Shown: positions 34,432-34,789 of the stretch, piece after piece
How the letters are laid out: each line of letters opens with the position of its first letter
How positions within the stretch are numbered: position 1 is the first letter of the stretch
Source of the DNA: Mucilaginibacter sp. L196
GTDB taxonomy: Bacteria; Bacteroidota; Bacteroidia; Sphingobacteriales; Sphingobacteriaceae
Direction of reading: 5' to 3'
Assembly: GCF_009765905.1 (NCBI RefSeq)
Contig: NZ_LMUO01000009.1
Location: 1-34,789, forward strand
Length of the DNA: 34,789 nucleotides
Program-made: the position numbers and the translations under genes
Notes under the pieces: model-generated
What the model was told of the DNA's origin: nothing
Seen by the model: only the letters and a program-made list of their open reading frames with translations
Database searches by the model: none

Positions 34432-34789
34432 TTTTATGATACGTATTATTAAATGTCAAGATGCATGTGGGTAGCATGTCGGCCTTATTCCCCTATTCAC
34501 TTTACTATTAATCAGAAGGGCTTGATTCGCGTCTGGGCTCAGGGCTCAGAATGAGCAAGCATATTTGGTACGCACTAAAGGATAGTTAAACGTTTTGATT
34601 TATTAAAAAGGAGTTCGAAAACTTTCGCTACGGGCATTACTGCCAGCACCAGCGAGTGGAACCGGGGTGTGAATTTTCGTCCCCTCAGGATCTTCTGAAA
34701 GTTTAAGTTAACCCATAAAATAAAAAAGTTATCTTAGTGTCCCTAATGGGGATATTTGAAGAATCAAGGTGTATAACTTTACAGATTCA
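34432..34789. other. Right-edge region without a recognisable gene
   Basis: Apart from the tRNA-like remnant at 34504-34547, I see only a 36-codon open frame (about 34599-34709, plus) without a start codon. No promoter or repeat stands out. Confidence 0.4.
34504..34547 (+). pseudogene. Decayed second copy of the tRNA-Asn 3' end
   Basis: ATTAATCAGA, then TTCGCGTC and GGGCTCAGGGC, align in order and orientation with the remnant at 11978-12025 (GTTAATCAGA, TTCGAGTC, AGGCTCAGGAGC), with a 2-nt gap and several substitutions that spoil the T arm. No terminator follows. It may be an older attachment-site scar of the same tRNA locus. Confidence 0.4.

Noticed and set aside
34599..34709. Small 36-codon plus-strand gene at the right edge
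   Set aside because: No start codon, no recognisable similarity, and too short to separate from chance.

Overview
The window looks like a chromosomal accessory region from a soil or plant-associated Bacteroidota, most likely a Sphingobacteriaceae member such as Mucilaginibacter or Pedobacter. This is inferred from a SusC/SusD pair, '-7' boxes of the TAnnTTTG type, lack of Shine-Dalgarno sequences, AT-rich intergenic DNA and a large set of secreted glycosidases. No species can be named from the sequence alone.

Region 1 (1-11.35 kb) is a defence island. On the minus strand, hsdR, a DUF1016/YhcG-type PD-(D/E)XK nuclease and hsdM form a tight operon with no hsdS in view. hsdM is broken near the left edge at a GTGTG sequence that could be the 5' end of a group II intron. 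The YhcG-like gene carries two in-frame palindromic repeats. Divergently transcribed is a coupled DUF262 (GmrSD-like) plus HEPN pair. Next, on the minus strand, come a 1224-aa membrane-anchored YobI/KAP-like P-loop NTPase, a small protein kinase, and a 74-codon reading frame with no start codon.

Region 2 (11.35-12.1 kb) is a junction: an 18-bp direct repeat, then the 3' half of a tRNA-Asn gene followed by an intact terminator. The orientation fits the far attachment site of an element lying to the left, i.e. the defence island. A second, decayed copy of the same tRNA tail lies near 34.5 kb.

Region 3 (12.2-29.65 kb) is a polysaccharide utilisation locus under a LacI-type regulator: SusC, SusD, GH89 alpha-N-acetylglucosaminidase, HGSNAT-like N-acetyltransferase, GH28-like beta-helix hydrolase, then (behind a second LacI operator) a sodium:solute symporter, myo-inositol oxygenase, GH92 alpha-mannosidase and GH27 alpha-galactosidase. 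Together these match the chemistry of inositol-anchored glycans: alpha-Gal and alpha-Man trimming, N-acetylation of an alpha-GlcN residue, release of alpha-GlcNAc, and uptake and oxidation of myo-inositol to glucuronate. My leading hypothesis is that the locus consumes the headgroups of plant glycosylinositol phosphorylceramides (GIPCs) or GPI-anchor glycans. I know of no described locus of this kind.

Region 4 (29.65-34.8 kb) has a hairpin-rich convergent spacer, an AraC regulator divergent from a Tet(X)-like FAD monooxygenase, a second AraC regulator with a short-chain dehydrogenase, a strong terminator, the decayed tRNA tail, and a final stretch with no recognisable gene.
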